From positions 32,983 to 96,982 of the forward strand of contig DAXETV010000046.1 in the NCBI GenBank assembly GCA_051155775.1: 64,000 nucleotides of DNA, read 5' to 3'. This document shows positions 1 through 9,481 of the stretch, in pieces. A program made the translations under genes and the position numbers. Under the pieces are notes generated by a model. That model had not been told where the DNA came from. It was given only the letters and a program-made list of their open reading frames with translations, and made no database searches. This DNA is from CAYSCZ01 sp051155775 (lineage in GTDB: Bacteria > Bacteroidota > Bacteroidia > Cytophagales > Cyclobacteriaceae). Numbering within the stretch: position 1 is the first letter of the stretch; the number at the start of each line of letters is the position of its first letter.

Positions 1-2359
1 ATACCCCCATTGATGATCCAGCCATTAAAGGTGTATTGTGCTTTAAAATTTAAAGTATACCAGGCGAGGCTTCCATCCGCAGTGTATAGGTGTGGTTTGG
101 ATAATTCTGATGGTGGAAAATTTTCTGCCCTTCTTTTGCCATTGTAAGAAATGTAGAATTCAGATCTGAAGTTCAGATCCTCATAAGTAAATGATGACCT
201 CCCAAAAGGAGGCGCTGTATGTCTCAGGGGGATATTGCTACCAAGTACAATCTCCCTGCCATTGAAATCATAAATAGTATTATCTTCCTGATCTGTGACT
301 TTACCATCAGTGAAAGTGAAAGTATGGGTCATCCTGAGTTTTTCATTAAACCGATATTTAAATTTTGTGCTCGCACCATAGATTTTTGCTCTTCCAAAAT
401 TTCGTAAAGCCTGAACGCGGCTAAGCTCACCATCAAAAAAAATAGAGTCCTGACCATTAAATGTGAAGTTACTGCGAAGCATGGCATCTTTAAGGATTGA
501 ATAAAAACCAACGATTTCAAAATCAATCTTTTCACCGCTCTTATTCAAATTTACTTCCCAGTTAAATGTATGCTCAGGCTTAAGATTTTCATTAGGCACT
601 TGCACAAATCCATCAGAGCCATCAAAAATTTTTCCTACGTCATCTATGTTTGGAGAACGAAATCCGGTTGAAAAAAGACCACTGAGCTGCCAGTTTTCAT
701 TTGTTTTGTATATTAAACCCAGGTTACCGGACAGGGAGCCATTGCTTAAATCAAGTTTATCAAAAGGGAAGTCGATTATGCTGTCATCTTCCAGGCTGGC
801 ATTAATTAAAATATGGTTGTATCTGATGCCGGAGTTTAGGGTGATGGACTTCGATAAATTTCTTAAATAACTTCCATAAATAGCAGCAGATGTGTAGTTT
901 GATCCGCCATCAGGATAACGCGGGGTAGTTGGTTCTGTAGTTCCATTTTCGATATTTGTTTTTATACCTTCTGAATTAACAGCATTGTAGACGAATTCAC
1001 TACCATAGAAAAACTTATTTTCTGATTTGAATATTTTCTCAAAATCAAGGTTCAGGCTGGCCGCATTCACCTTTTCAGTTCTTTCCCTCAGTCCATTGTC
1101 ATTAAATTTCCTGTCGTTCCTGCTTTCTTTAAAGAATTGATGGGCTACGGTGATTCCAGCCTCATCATAGAACTTATTTTTATTAAAGAAAGAGGACCTG
1201 ATTGCGTTTACAACCCACACTTGAGGGCCGTAGAACCATTCTGCCGAAACCGGATCACCATCGTCGTCAGTTTCGATAAGCCGGTCATAACGCGGTACAT
1301 CAGAGGTACGGCTGTAGTTTAGGGTATAAGTAACATCCATGGACGAATTTGCCCGCCATTTCAATTTTTGCAATACATTTAACTGATTATAACCACTGGG
1401 GATTTGGAGATTTGGTTCATCGTTTACTTTGATTACATCTTCCCCGTTTTGTCGGTCTGTGATAAACAGGCGTTTTCCAAAATCCGGGAATTCATCTGTT
1501 CTATTGCTCCCTGTTTTTAGGTCTTCAAATTCACTAAAGGTAAAACTGGTAAGAGCGCTGAACTTTCTATTTTTGATATTGAAATCAAAATGTCCGGTTT
1601 TTTCATTATTTGCGGAAGCATATCTGCTCATGGCATTGCCACTTATTTCATAATCTTTTGAGACAGAAAATTTCGGGGTTTTGGTTTTAAAATGCATCAC
1701 CCCTCCGAGCGCATCGCTTCCGTAGATAACAGATCCAGGGCCATAAACTACTTCCGTGTTTTCAATAATTAAAGGATCGATACTTATAACATTTTGCAGG
1801 TTACCACCACGGAATATGGCGTTGTTCATACGAATATTATCCATAACTATAAGCACAGAATTTGCAGCAAATCCTCTGATCATGGGGCTGCCGCCACCCA
1901 ACTGACTTTTTTGTATAAATACCTGGCCACTGCTTTCCAGCAAATCTGCCGAGGTTTGAGGATTATGAAATTTTATGGATGCGGGATTTACCGAAGTGAT
2001 TTTATTGGCGATTTCATCCTTATTTTGTCTCCACCGGCTGGCAGATACCACCACTTCATCAATTTGGATAATGGTTGGTTCAAGGGATATTGAAAATCCG
2101 TTTTTCTTTAAAGTTTTATAAGCAAGGGTTACCCTCTTAAATGAAGGATGCTGAAAACTTAGTATATCATCACTTTTAAATTCATGCAAATGAGCGATTC
2201 CCTGATCATTGGTTTGCGCTGAAATTTTATCTTGAGAGTAGATAAGCACATTTTCAACGGGCTTTTTATTGTCCTTATTTCTAACGATTATCTGTTGCGA
2301 TGTCGCTTTAAAAGCTAAAAATGAACATCCTGCCAAAAAAAAAACAAAAAATATCTCAT
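1..2359 (-). CDS. TonB-dependent receptor, hemoglobin/transferrin type, 3' part beyond window, start frameshifted
   Basis: Outer-membrane receptor for a TonB-driven ligand, probably heme or another iron source. The minus frame stays open from about 2345 to base 1, so the C-terminal end lies outside the window. In order it shows a signal sequence with AGCSF, a carboxypeptidase-regulatory-like domain (KPVENVLIYS), the TonB-box-like EVVVSASR, and a plug with ADLLESSGQVFIQKSQLGG, then MIRGFAANSVLIVMDNIRMN, a pattern typical of the hemoglobin/transferrin/lactoferrin receptor family. Barrel segments follow (GLFSTGFRSPNIDD, LKPEHTFNWEV). The only good start, ATG at 2357-2359 (MRYFLFFF), is out of frame with this reading because of the ten-A run at 2335-2344; one more A would join them into a normal signal peptide. 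No in-frame ATG exists before the plug. This is either a base error, a phase-OFF allele or a young pseudogene. The family call is firm; the substrate is inferred. Confidence 0.85.
2335..2344. repeat. A10 homopolymer at the start of the TonB receptor gene
   Basis: Ten A on the plus strand (ten T in the coding strand), followed by C and six more A. It lies inside the signal-peptide codons of the receptor, exactly where the ATG frame and the long receptor frame separate. Such a tract is prone to slippage and to sequencing error. Confidence 0.8.
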
Positions 2360-2444
2360 CACTTCTTACCAGGTTTATCTTAAAGCAAAATCAGTTAACC
2401 ACAAAAACTTTGCCCTAATCCACTAACAATAAAATAAATATTTA

Positions 2445-3404
2445 CTAATGATATTCTGACCAGATAAGGGCAGCTGCTCCAAGGATGGCTGCATTTTTTT
2501 CCTCCATTCCAGAGGGTAATACTTTTACCTTCCCTTTATAAACCTCCATCAGGTTTTCATCCATATATTTTTGAGCAGGTTCGAATATCCACTTACCTGA
2601 ATTAGCCAGTCCACCAAGTAAAAAGAAAGCTTCCGGTTGTGAGAAGGTCATGAAGTTAGCCAGGGCCCTTCCAAGTATCTCCCCGGTATATGCATAGGCT
2701 TTAACTGCTATGAAATCGCCATTTTCAGCAGCTTCAGTGATTTCTTCTCCATGAAGGTCATTGTAGGCTACATTCCGGAATCTGCTATCTTCCATATAGT
2801 ATGACAACAAGTACATGATGGTCCTTTTAAGTCCTGTTGCAGAAACATACGCCTCCAAACCACCATGTATGCCATTGCCATCCAACCGGCCGTTCTCATT
2901 AAAAGAAATGTGACCAAGTTCACCTGCAAATCCATCGAAGCCATACACCAGCTCACCGTTACATATAATTCCCGTACCTAAGCCAGTACCTAAAGTGATT
3001 ACAATAAAATCCTCCATGTTTTGGGCATTTCCGTAGAGTCTTTCACCCATTGCTGCGGCATTGGCATCGTTAGTCATTTTAATTGGAATATCATCGTAGT
3101 ATTTTCTCAGTTCTGTAACTAACGGTGTAATGCCTTTCCATATTAGATTGGGGGGGTGTTCTATAGTGCCTCGCTTGTGGCTGGCGTTGGGCGCACCTAT
3201 ACCTAAGCCAACTACATTTAATGGTTCTTCAGCCTCTTGGACGAGGTCATCTATGCATTTGTTTAAATTCTTAAGATAGTCTTGGAAATCGGGAAAATGT
3301 TTTGTTCTGAAATCATCCTGAATCATGCATGAACCTTCTTTACTCACTAAACCAACTTTTGTTTTAGTTCCTCCGATATCGATACCAACAACTATGTCTT
3401 TCAT
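2445..3404 (-). CDS. ROK family sugar kinase (glucokinase-like)
   Basis: Cytoplasmic ATP-dependent sugar kinase of the ROK family, 319 residues, normal length. The N-terminal phosphate loop DIGGTKT lies near residues 9-15, the catalytic Asp in TNDANAAAMGE, the second phosphate motif in TLGTGLGTGI, and the sugar-binding Glu/His in GELGHISFNE. The zinc-binding stretch that normally reads CxCGxxGC is replaced by LDGNGIHGG, so all three cysteines are missing while the His and the downstream GLEAYVSATG are kept. The enzyme may not bind zinc. It stands alone on the minus strand between the TonB receptor and a divergent hydrolase. Substrate, probably glucose, is inferred from the family only. Confidence 0.9.
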   Translation of the reverse strand: MKDIVVGIDIGGTKTKVGLVSKEGSCMIQDDFRTKHFPDFQDYLKNLNKCIDDLVQEAEEPLNVVGLGIGAPNASHKRGTIEHPPNLIWKGITPLVTELRKYYDDIPIKMTNDANAAAMGERLYGNAQNMEDFIVITLGTGLGTGIICNGELVYGFDGFAGELGHISFNENGRLDGNGIHGGLEAYVSATGLKRTIMYLLSYYMEDSRFRNVAYNDLHGEEITEAAENGDFIAVKAYAYTGEILGRALANFMTFSQPEAFFLLGGLANSGKWIFEPAQKYMDENLMEVYKGKVKVLPSGMEEKNAAILGAAALIWSEYH

Positions 3405-3469
3405 TATCTTTAATTTTCTAATTCAATAATAATCAATTATCCAAACTTAAAAATTTTCATCATTAAGAT

Positions 3470-4438
3470 ATGCCAATTATCAAGAATTCGTCATATAAAT
3501 GCCCTCCTTTTTATTACTTTAATGAACATATGGAAACGATTATTCCTTCCATGATCCGAAAAGTAAAAGGATTAAAATACGATAGGGAAAGAATTGAACT
3601 TGCTGATGGTGATTTTCTTGACCTTGACTGGCTCAAGAATGGAACCAATAAGTGTGTGTTAATTTCTCATGGGTTAGAGGGTAACTCGACCAGGCACTAT
3701 GTGATGGGCACGGCAAAATACTTCTATCAGAAAAACTGGGACGTTTGTGCCTGGAACTATCGCAGCTGTAGTGATGAGATGAATAGGAAATTGAGGCTTT
3801 ATCATCATGGTGTTACTGATGATTTCCAAGAAGTATTGGCCCATATTTTTAGCCAGGGATATGATCAGGTGGGTCTTGTCGGTTATTCAATGGGAGGAAG
3901 CACCAGCCTTAAATACCTTGGAGAGCAAGGTGAAAATGTAGATAAAAGAGTAATTGCTTCGGCTGTCTTTTCTGTGCCGTGTAACTTATGGAACAGCGCC
4001 GAACAGTTAAGAAAGAAAGGTAATCAGTTTTATCATAAAAGGTTTTTGAGAAAATTGAAAAAGAAGGTTCAACAAAAAGCCCTTCAATTTCCCAAAGATG
4101 TAGACATTACCAACTTGGATCAGGTAAATGATTTTGAGGTTTTTGATGAACGCTACACCGCACCGCTTCATGGATTTAAAAATGCGAAAGATTTCTATGT
4201 TACCTCCACATCAGATCAGTTTTATGGAAATATTTGTGTGCCATCATTGCTTGTGAATGCTGAAAATGATCCGTTATTAGGTGATAAGTGTTATCCATAT
4301 GATATAGCTAAAGATCATAATTTTCTTTATTTAGAAGTTCCTAAAAAAGGTGGTCATGTAGGATTTTCAATCCATGGTGATGAATATACCTGGGCTGAAA
4401 GAAAAGCTTATGCGTTTATTAATATCTACTCACGGTAG
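3470..4438 (+). CDS. YheT-like alpha/beta hydrolase
   Basis: Alpha/beta-fold hydrolase of the YheT/EMB8 (UPF0017) family, 322 residues. Seen: oxyanion-side HGLEGNSTRHY near residue 67, nucleophile elbow GYSMGGS with Ser140, an acid candidate in NAENDPLLGD and the terminal His in KKGGHVGFS, so the catalytic triad looks complete. No signal peptide. Family members are esterase-like and poorly characterised. The gene is divergent from the ROK kinase with 65 bases between and ends one base from the convergent UPF0114 gene. Confidence 0.88.
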   Translation: MPIIKNSSYKCPPFYYFNEHMETIIPSMIRKVKGLKYDRERIELADGDFLDLDWLKNGTNKCVLISHGLEGNSTRHYVMGTAKYFYQKNWDVCAWNYRSCSDEMNRKLRLYHHGVTDDFQEVLAHIFSQGYDQVGLVGYSMGGSTSLKYLGEQGENVDKRVIASAVFSVPCNLWNSAEQLRKKGNQFYHKRFLRKLKKKVQQKALQFPKDVDITNLDQVNDFEVFDERYTAPLHGFKNAKDFYVTSTSDQFYGNICVPSLLVNAENDPLLGDKCYPYDIAKDHNFLYLEVPKKGGHVGFSIHGDEYTWAERKAYAFINIYSR

Positions 4439-4439
4439 A

Positions 4440-4976
4440 TCAGTGCTTACCGGTAGGATAGGAGTGGGTTATTCTTTCAGTATATGCTAAGAGCAATGCA
4501 GAAAAAATAAATACCATGTGTATAATAATTTCAATTACTACGCCTTCTACACTTGATTTGATTACAGCCTCCCTAAAATCCAGAAAGGTTTTTAATAAAT
4601 GAACGCCTGAAACAGAAGCCAGTGATGATGCCAGTTTTATTTTTAACTGCCCGGCATCAATATCTGCTAACCATAATGGCTTATCTTCATGATCATTAAA
4701 ATAAATTTTACTGGTAAAGATTGTATAGCCACCAATAGCTGTAATTATGACTAAGTTCATCACCATGGACATATCCACCAGGGTAAGCACGGCTAGCATC
4801 ATCTTTTCTTCGGTCATATGATAAGTTTCCAAAGCGATGTATAGCAACTCTTCCAGAAACTTATACAAATACATAATGGCACCGAATATCAGACCCACAT
4901 ACATGGGTGACTGCACCCACCGGCTCCAAAAGGTAAATTGCTCAAAACCTTTTTCAAAACGTTTTATACCGCTCAC
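4440..4976 (-). CDS. UPF0114 (YqhA family) inner-membrane protein
   Basis: Integral membrane protein of 178 residues. The opening FEQFTFWSRWVQSPMY, the centre NLVIITAIGGYTIFTSK and the soluble stretch WLADIDAGQLKIKLASSL are characteristic of the UPF0114/TIGR00645 family. Four hydrophobic segments are visible (about 22-45, 65-90, 110-130 and 145-165). Function unknown; it is usually found as a stand-alone gene, as here. Its stop abuts the stop of the hydrolase gene. Confidence 0.88.
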   Translation of the reverse strand: MSGIKRFEKGFEQFTFWSRWVQSPMYVGLIFGAIMYLYKFLEELLYIALETYHMTEEKMMLAVLTLVDMSMVMNLVIITAIGGYTIFTSKIYFNDHEDKPLWLADIDAGQLKIKLASSLASVSGVHLLKTFLDFREAVIKSSVEGVVIEIIIHMVFIFSALLLAYTERITHSYPTGKH

Positions 4977-5200
4977 AGGCTAAAGTTGGTGTTATATAAT
5001 AGGTTTAAACTTTTAAAGTAAATTAATATAATGAGATGCTTATCGAATCGAAAGTTATGAATAAGTAAACAAATCATAACAATTTACAGGTATTAATTAT
5101 AAAAATCCCAAGGAGCAATTGGTTTGGTAAATGATAACCTATTACATTTAATTCGTTCTATCATCATATTTTAATGGATTGAGATTATTTTTATAAACTA

Positions 5201-6109
5201 ATGGATATGATAAAAAAACAGATCACAATATTTGATAGAAATATTGGATGGAAAATTTTGTTTTTTTTCTCCCTAATTGGCTGCGGGGAAATGATTGATA
5301 AAGGCGTATTTATTATCAACTCAAGTGATCAACTGGTAGAAGTTAGTTTGGTTGGCAGCTGGATGGATATCAATTCAAATTTTGGAGTGTCATTCACTGA
5401 AGAAGGAGTGATTTCTTATTTAGGTATAAACAATCAAACCGGGATGGTAGTGCCTTTACAATTCAGTAGAATGGATTCCATTAATGCTTCGGGCGGGAAT
5501 TTTTTTATTAATCTGGATTCTGCTTGCTGCAAATGTAATTTCGGGTTAAGAGGGAATTATTCACTCTTAAATGATCAGGTAATAGCGGAAAATTTCTTAA
5601 TCAAGGATAATCAGGTTACTATGGAGCGTGTTGAAGTTGGCGTAACTTCCAGACCAAATGATAATTCTTCGTTTAATGCCTCCCTTTTAATTGATGGCGA
5701 TACATCCAGCTTTGAAAGTGATGCAGTTAGCTCTTTTACCCCTGTAGAATGGTCATTAACGGATAATGGCATGACCCAAACCCTGGAAATCCGTCTCCGG
5801 GATGCTAATGACTGCATTTATATGCGCCCTCTTGAGATTACTTTTATAATAAATAACTTTTCAGGGGATAAATCTTATGAACTGAAAAGCCCAAGGGGAG
5901 ATAATTCCTATGCAGTAATAAACTGGGTAGATGGATCATCCATAGAACCTTATATCACCACAGGAGCTGTGGACGGAGACGAAATAGAGATATCCGATTT
6001 TGATGGTAGCACCTTTACAGGAGATTTTAAGATTACAGCTAAGTCTGATAATAGATTTTTAGCCTTTCAGCAAATTGAAGTTTTTGATGGTGCCTTTCAG
6101 ATTAACTAA
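5201..6109 (+). CDS. Hypothetical lipoprotein
   Basis: Unknown protein of 302 residues. After a basic start (KKQITIFDRNIGWK) a hydrophobic run ends in the lipobox LIGC (Cys about residue 28), so it is probably a lipoprotein facing the periplasm or cell surface. The mature part contains a CCKC cluster and is rich in Asp, Asn and Ser with alternating beta-like segments (SYLGINNQTGMVVPL, KSYELKSPRGDNSYAV). The N-terminal half resembles lipocalin/META-like layouts only loosely, so no function is claimed. A start at the second ATG (residue 3) is equally possible. It is monocistronic, with 77 bases to the next gene. Confidence 0.7.
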   Translation: MDMIKKQITIFDRNIGWKILFFFSLIGCGEMIDKGVFIINSSDQLVEVSLVGSWMDINSNFGVSFTEEGVISYLGINNQTGMVVPLQFSRMDSINASGGNFFINLDSACCKCNFGLRGNYSLLNDQVIAENFLIKDNQVTMERVEVGVTSRPNDNSSFNASLLIDGDTSSFESDAVSSFTPVEWSLTDNGMTQTLEIRLRDANDCIYMRPLEITFIINNFSGDKSYELKSPRGDNSYAVINWVDGSSIEPYITTGAVDGDEIEISDFDGSTFTGDFKITAKSDNRFLAFQQIEVFDGAFQIN

Positions 6110-6186
6110 CCATTAAATGACCTGTAATTATTTTATAATGTCTTAAACAACATACTTGCTTACAAGCTTTTTAAAAGAATTAATTT

Positions 6187-7569
6187 ATGGTCATGGAAAC
6201 GGTTGTTATAGCAGGTGCTACTGGATTTATTGGTAGATGGTTTATTGAAAAATATCGTCGGAAATATAAAATTATCGCATTAACGCGTAGAAAAATTGAA
6301 CGTGATGAGGATCCTTCGGTTGAATGGCGGCAGGTAGATCTTTATTCATTGTCAAGTACTACCAATGCTCTGGAAGGTGCGGACTATGCGTTGTATTTAG
6401 TCCACTCAATGAAGCCTTCAGCAAGACTCAATCAGGGGACCTTTGATGATACAGATTTATTATTAGCGGACAATTTCGCCAGGGCGGCGGAGGCTAATAG
6501 ATTAAAACATATCGTTTTTATCGGTGGAATATTACCAACCGATACTAATAAACTATCAAGACATTTAAGAAGCAGGTACGAGGTCGAGCAAACACTGGCA
6601 ACAAGAAAAACACCACTAACAAGTCTACGGGCGGGCATCATTGTAGGACCGGGCGGTTCATCTTTTACCATAATCGAAAAGCTGGTAAAAAGATTACCGG
6701 TGATGTTTTGCCCCAAATGGACACAATCTCAATCCCAACCCATTTCACTTGATGACACCTTAACAATAATTGATAAGTCTTTTGGTAATGAAGCCTTCTT
6801 CAATCAATCCGTCGATATCGGAAGCCCAGAGGTTATGACCTATGTAGACATGCTGAAAACAACCGCAAGAATTTTAAAAAAGAAACGGTATATCTTTACC
6901 ATTCCATTCTTTTCCCTGGGCATGTCAAAACTATGGGTAGGGGTGTTCTCAGATTCCCATCCCACTTTTGTTTCCCCACTTGTGGAAAGCTTGCGTCATA
7001 ACATCACGATTAATCGTGACCAAAAAATACTTAACGGGCTTAATATCAGGTACCAGTCTTTTGAGTCAGCCGTATTAAAATCGGTAAAGTCAAACAAACT
7101 ACCGAAGATTCCCGCAGGCCAAAGTGTACAACCTGAAAAAAATACCGTTAGAAGTTTTCAGCGTCTTCACAACCCAAAAGGTAAAGATGCCATATGGGTG
7201 GCCAATAGTTATCAACTATGGTTGCCTAAATTTTTTAAATACCTTGTGAGGGTAAAAACAGAAGGTGATCTCAGTCAATTCCACTTGCTCTGGATGAAAC
7301 AGCCCCTACTTAAAATGAAATACATACCGGACAGGAGTGATAATCAACGACAGTTATTTTTTATTGTAGGCGGATTACTCGTAAAGCGCAGTGACTACGG
7401 TTGGTTGGAGTTTAGGCAAATCCTTAAGGGCGAATCAGTGATAGCTGCTATTCATGAATTTGTTCCTACGCTCCCCTGGTTTATTTATGTAAACACCCAG
7501 GCTATAGCTCATCTTTGGGTTATGAAAAACTTTGGCAAGTACCTCAAAAAGTTGAATTTATCACAATAG
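6187..7569 (+). CDS. NAD(P)-binding SDR-like protein (YbjT-type, long form)
   Basis: Extended/atypical short-chain dehydrogenase fold protein of 460 residues. The nucleotide-binding motif GATGFIGRW is at residues 10-18, followed by LTRR, DLYS, the SRYEVEQTL stretch in the place of the YxxxK motif, and RAGIIVGPGG. The last ~150 residues carry a DUF2867-like segment (LWLPKFFKYLVRV, ending with LPWFIYVNTQAIAHLWVMKNF). The family is related to complex I assembly and epimerase-like proteins; the substrate is unknown. The start may be the first ATG or the third codon, also ATG. Its 3' end overlaps the convergent deoxyribonucleotidase gene by nine bases. Confidence 0.82.
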   Translation: MVMETVVIAGATGFIGRWFIEKYRRKYKIIALTRRKIERDEDPSVEWRQVDLYSLSSTTNALEGADYALYLVHSMKPSARLNQGTFDDTDLLLADNFARAAEANRLKHIVFIGGILPTDTNKLSRHLRSRYEVEQTLATRKTPLTSLRAGIIVGPGGSSFTIIEKLVKRLPVMFCPKWTQSQSQPISLDDTLTIIDKSFGNEAFFNQSVDIGSPEVMTYVDMLKTTARILKKKRYIFTIPFFSLGMSKLWVGVFSDSHPTFVSPLVESLRHNITINRDQKILNGLNIRYQSFESAVLKSVKSNKLPKIPAGQSVQPEKNTVRSFQRLHNPKGKDAIWVANSYQLWLPKFFKYLVRVKTEGDLSQFHLLWMKQPLLKMKYIPDRSDNQRQLFFIVGGLLVKRSDYGWLEFRQILKGESVIAAIHEFVPTLPWFIYVNTQAIAHLWVMKNFGKYLKKLNLSQ

Positions 7570-8082
7570 CCTGCTTTCAATATCTGACCAGTTATCTACT
7601 CTTTCAAACGCATTAAGGTTTACATTGTGAAACGCAGTGAATAATAATTTTCGGTTTGGGAAGTTTCTTAAATGCTTGGGATTATCATCAATTAACAGGT
7701 CCCCGTTGATTATATGTTTGTGGTTACTGATGACCAACCGGTGATTATCAATGAAAGGAAAATTCTTCTTTAGCCATACATTTTTATCAAAAGCGGCATA
7801 TGGAAATTCAATGGCTGAGGTAACTATATAAACTTCGTATTTTTGGTATAATTTTTCCATTACCTCACAACTTCCTTCCATGGCTTCAAGATCAGCAAAC
7901 CATCCCTGACGGTATGGATAAGATGTCACGATCTCTAAAAATTCCTCAGGAAGCCATTTACTTAGAAACTTTCCCTTAATAGATTCAAATTTGAGATCAT
8001 AACCGGTCTCTTTTTTAAGAACCCGCAGTACTTTCAAGGTGTAATTAGCCAACACCTCATCCATGTCTATTAAAAGTCTCAA
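7561..8082 (-). CDS. 5'(3')-deoxyribonucleotidase-like HAD phosphatase
   Basis: Cytoplasmic HAD-superfamily nucleotidase of the 5' nucleotidase/deoxy (NT5C) family, 173 residues, about usual length. Motif I is DMDEVLANY near residue 6, with Asp nucleophile and Asp acid/base. Motif II lies in YIVTSAIEFP and motif IV in DLLIDDNPKHL with paired Asp. WFADLEAM and YRQGWF match substrate-cap positions of the family. It probably dephosphorylates dNMPs in nucleotide pool control; the substrate is inferred. The gene converges on and overlaps the SDR-like gene. Confidence 0.87.
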   Translation of the reverse strand: MRLLIDMDEVLANYTLKVLRVLKKETGYDLKFESIKGKFLSKWLPEEFLEIVTSYPYRQGWFADLEAMEGSCEVMEKLYQKYEVYIVTSAIEFPYAAFDKNVWLKKNFPFIDNHRLVISNHKHIINGDLLIDDNPKHLRNFPNRKLLFTAFHNVNLNAFERVDNWSDIESRLL

Positions 8083-8133
8083 AGTTTAAGTTTTTAGTAA
8101 TAATATGAGGAATACAGATGTTAGCAAAGAAAA

Positions 8134-8277
8134 TTAATTGTCCATAAAAAAGGTATAAATTTTCACTTCTTTCTTCCAATCTGTAGGTTGCTTTGCATCA
8201 CGGGCTATGGATTGTTTTATGCAAACTACCCCTAGCAAAACACCCAAAAGAATGATTAAAAATCGAAATCGCTTCAT
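8134..8277 (-). CDS. Possible small membrane/secreted peptide, 47 residues
   Basis: A short reading frame with a typical N-terminal membrane segment (MKRFRFLIILLGVLLGVVC) followed by a polar tail containing KQPTDWKKEVKIYTFF. The composition looks like a real signal or anchor sequence rather than a chance frame, and the remaining bases around it hold no larger gene. No family was recognised and no promoter is obvious. It may be a small inner-membrane protein, or a lipoprotein-like peptide cleaved before its Cys. Confidence 0.4.
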   Translation of the reverse strand: MKRFRFLIILLGVLLGVVCIKQSIARDAKQPTDWKKEVKIYTFFMDN

Positions 8278-8391
8278 AACCATTTGATTAAACTCATAGA
8301 AATAAGTTTAATGGCATTTAAAAAATAATTGCTTATGCAAACCTGCAGCTTACAACTTTAATACCTGATAAAATTTTCACTTTGTATAAGG

Positions 8392-8399
8392 TAATTTTG
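8392..8399 (+). promoter_or_regulatory. Bacteroidota -7 box ahead of lipoprotein gene
   Basis: TAATTTTG matches TAnnTTTG. It lies about 75 bases upstream of the GTG start of the lipoprotein gene at 8474. No clear -33 TTTG at the right spacing, so support is modest. Confidence 0.35.
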
Positions 8400-8473
8400 C
8401 ATGTTCAAAATTATTTTTTCGTCTTTCCAACGATTTGCAGCAATTACGTTTCTTATAGTAAAGAACTTATAAA

Positions 8474-9259
8474 GTGAAATATATCTTCTCAATATTGATT
8501 TTTAGTCTTTTGGCCTGCTGTTCTGACGACATCATAGTATTAAATGCAGAGCAGCAACTGGATGCATTGACTTCAGACTCTGTGCCGACAGATAAAGTAG
8601 CGTATCACTTTGGTGAACTGCCCGACAATAATGCGATAAATGATTATTTCGATATAATTTCAATTATCAAAAAGAGTGGTGAGCTGCATGTAACGGTAGA
8701 TTATTCCGGTGGATGCAAAGAACATAATTTTAATGTTTGGTGGAATGGCACATTTCTTGAATCAGATCCAATGCAGTTAAGATTGGGCATTACACACAAT
8801 GCCAATGATGATCTATGCGAGGCATTGGTAAGAGAAACAATAATTATTGATTTGACTGAGGCTTTTGCTGGTAATCCTCCACAATCCCCAACACATATGG
8901 ATATAACAAATCTTAGTAAAGATCAGACCATTAGAATAGATGCTTTGCTGGATGAGATTGAACAAGGTGCTACGTGTGACCTTAATGTAACCTTTGACCA
9001 GGTGATATGCGGTGATGGGCTTTTTGGAGCCAATTGGTTTAAGCTAGATGGTTTTGATTATTATGATGAAGGAAATCTATTACTTCAACCGGTCGCTGCA
9101 TCAGAAGGTGTTGATATACCATCAGATTTATCTTTGGGAGATTACAAAATTGGTATCGAGATAATGCACGGTTTTGTGTTTAATTCAGGTAAGGCCATTT
9201 GTATGGCTTATCCCGGGCCATCTGTTCCCATTAAAATCACTTGTATCGAGGCACGATAA
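8474..9259 (+). CDS. Hypothetical lipoprotein
   Basis: Unknown exported protein of 261 residues starting at GTG. Signal peptide KYIFSILIFSLLAC ends in the lipobox LLAC (Cys 15), followed by CSDD, so a lipoprotein is likely. The middle part GELHVTVDYSGGCKEHNFNVWW ... LGITHNANDDLCEALVRETIIIDL (two separated stretches) follows a Cys-His ... Asp-x-Cys pattern that I recognise from other small Bacteroidota lipoproteins of unknown function. A conserved disulfide between these Cys residues is possible. The gene is preceded by a -7-like box and stands alone. Confidence 0.72.
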   Translation: MKYIFSILIFSLLACCSDDIIVLNAEQQLDALTSDSVPTDKVAYHFGELPDNNAINDYFDIISIIKKSGELHVTVDYSGGCKEHNFNVWWNGTFLESDPMQLRLGITHNANDDLCEALVRETIIIDLTEAFAGNPPQSPTHMDITNLSKDQTIRIDALLDEIEQGATCDLNVTFDQVICGDGLFGANWFKLDGFDYYDEGNLLLQPVAASEGVDIPSDLSLGDYKIGIEIMHGFVFNSGKAICMAYPGPSVPIKITCIEAR

Positions 9260-9481
9260 TTAATTTGATCTGAGTGAGCTTATATCTTCTGAGCGTTTTA
9301 CTTACTCTGAAGAATCAATCAACCAAAATCAACTATTTTTATATCGGGGTACATTAAATGGAGGTTTTGTGTTGCTGATAAAAATATAACCAAAACACTT
9401 ATTACTGACGGTTATTGTTTTCATTCTTTACAAATACCTAACTATTATTCCGCTTAGCTGAGCATTGAAAAGGCTTTATAA

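Noticed and set aside
1794..2093. 99-residue plus-strand reading frame
   Set aside because: It lies antisense to the plug domain of the TonB receptor, whose minus frame has clear family motifs; the plus frame has no family character.
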